This document shows positions 63,568-64,000 of a DNA stretch of 64,000 nucleotides, piece after piece. Every line of letters begins with the position of its first letter. Within the stretch, counting starts at the first letter, position 1. The notes under the pieces are model-generated. The model was not told the DNA's origin. It worked only from the letters and a program-made list of their open reading frames with translations, and did no database searches. Both the position numbers and the translations under genes were made by a program. The stretch comes from Myxococcales bacterium (lineage in GTDB: Bacteria > Myxococcota_A > Polyangia > Polyangiales > Houyiibacteriaceae): NCBI GenBank assembly GCA_029863605.1, contig JAOTVB010000006.1:1-64000 (forward strand), given 5' to 3'.

Positions 63568-64000
63568 CCCTGCTCCATGCGCGAGTGGACGTCATCGAAG
63601 GCCGCTTGCCGAAAGCGCTCGTGGGCGCGCCTGCCGGTCTTGGCGAACGGGCTTTCGTCGTTCTGACGCTCACGAGTGAGGACGAGACCGCGGGGGTCGG
63701 CGAAGCTTCGCCTCTTCCTGGCTACTCGCCGGATTCGATTGAAAATGCCGCCGGGGAGCTCAACGACCTCATCGCCGCGCCGATCGAGGTCGACCCATCG
63801 CTCGGATCACGTGCGCTACTCGATTCGATGTCCGAGGTGCAGCTCAGCGAGCATCCCTCCGCACGCTTCGCCTTGGAATCAGCGCTACTCGATTGGTTGG
63901 GAAAGGTGCGGGGGGAGCCGGTTCACAGGCTTCTCGGCTCAAATCCAGTGCGACCGGTTCCCATCGCCGACCTGGTTCTCGAGACGGACCCAGCGCGATG
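63564..64000 (+). CDS. menC: o-Succinylbenzoate synthase, 3' end cut by window
   Basis: GTG 63564 overlaps the menA stop (GTGA). The frame stays open to the right edge (about 145 codons). The N-terminal enolase-superfamily cap is visible: [15 protein letters not shown] and [15 protein letters not shown]. The catalytic barrel lies beyond the window. Context in the men operon makes the call firm. Confidence 0.88.
   Translation, partial: MTLLHARVDVIEGRLPKALVGAPAGLGERAFVVLTLTSEDETAGVGEASPLPGYSPDSIENAAGELNDLIAAPIEVDPSLGSRALLDSMSEVQLSEHPSARFALESALLDWLGKVRGEPVHRLLGSNPVRPVPIADLVLETDPAR

Overview
The window is GC-rich, densely coded chromosomal DNA with no phage, plasmid, IS or CRISPR signature. The gene content suggests a Myxococcota (former Deltaproteobacteria) relative, possibly Polyangiales-like. 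The pointers are a Cys-rich-repeat secreted phosphodiesterase, an OmpA protein with thrombospondin type 3 repeats, Gly-rich surface proteins with TDGGATW blades, several eukaryote-like signalling proteins (PP2C, FHA, Ser/Thr kinase), a likely sigma-54 promoter, and a class II HMG-CoA reductase inside a menaquinone operon. The taxon is an inference from gene content only.

Layout. 1-4.9 kb: a left-truncated secreted endonuclease/exonuclease/phosphatase protein, a LysR remnant, a Ycf48-like propeller gene that seems to have lost its export signal, tRNA-Thr(CGT), an acidic protein behind a near-consensus promoter, and an outer-membrane barrel. 5-7 kb: a PP2C phosphatase with a PEGA tail followed by a membrane FHA protein. 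7-12 kb: a phosphohexomutase coupled to a POT peptide transporter, then the OmpA/TSP3 protein. 12-18 kb: a very large protein with a C-terminal kinase domain, then a SprT-like metalloprotease, a histidine kinase and an OmpR-type regulator in one operon. 18-24 kb: desaturase, a Trp-rich mini-ORF, an SRPBCC protein and an NhaC-type antiporter whose start codons share a palindrome, an acyl-CoA synthetase and a PIG3-like quinone oxidoreductase. 24-30 kb: a short PP2C-like gene, an FkbM methyltransferase, a glycosyltransferase, a flippase and an NTP/NDP exchanger. 30-36 kb: spermidine synthase, an MBL hydrolase, ferrochelatase, and a minus-strand run NUDIX - DUF445 - purU - crotonase. 36-41 kb: an O-acylation locus with one MBOAT and two paralogous SGNH proteins whose 3' ends overlap on opposite strands. 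41-53 kb: SDR, MATE, GFA, a membrane hydrolase-like protein, a beta-propeller lipoprotein, a TMTC-like glycosyltransferase, an ABC-F ATPase, an alpha/beta hydrolase-OsmC fusion and a sulfotransferase. 53-64 kb: ilvD, then a GbsR/MarR-type regulator followed by a tight operon: polyprenyl diphosphate synthase, HMG-CoA reductase, menG, menF, menD, menH, menA, menC (cut by the right edge).

How genes work together. The last 8 kb is the clearest unit. It joins mevalonate formation, prenyl side-chain synthesis, the naphthoquinone head-group steps, prenylation and methylation, with most genes overlapping by a few bases, under a likely local regulator. The MBOAT/SGNH genes form a cell-envelope O-acylation module. 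The PP2C/FHA pair, the large kinase and the minimal two-component system suggest phosphorylation signalling. No strongly supported new defence or mobile system was seen. The most novel-looking items are the Trp-rich mini-ORF, the antisense-overlapping SGNH pair, the shared-palindrome start codons, and the large kinase with an unrecognised helical N-terminal region.
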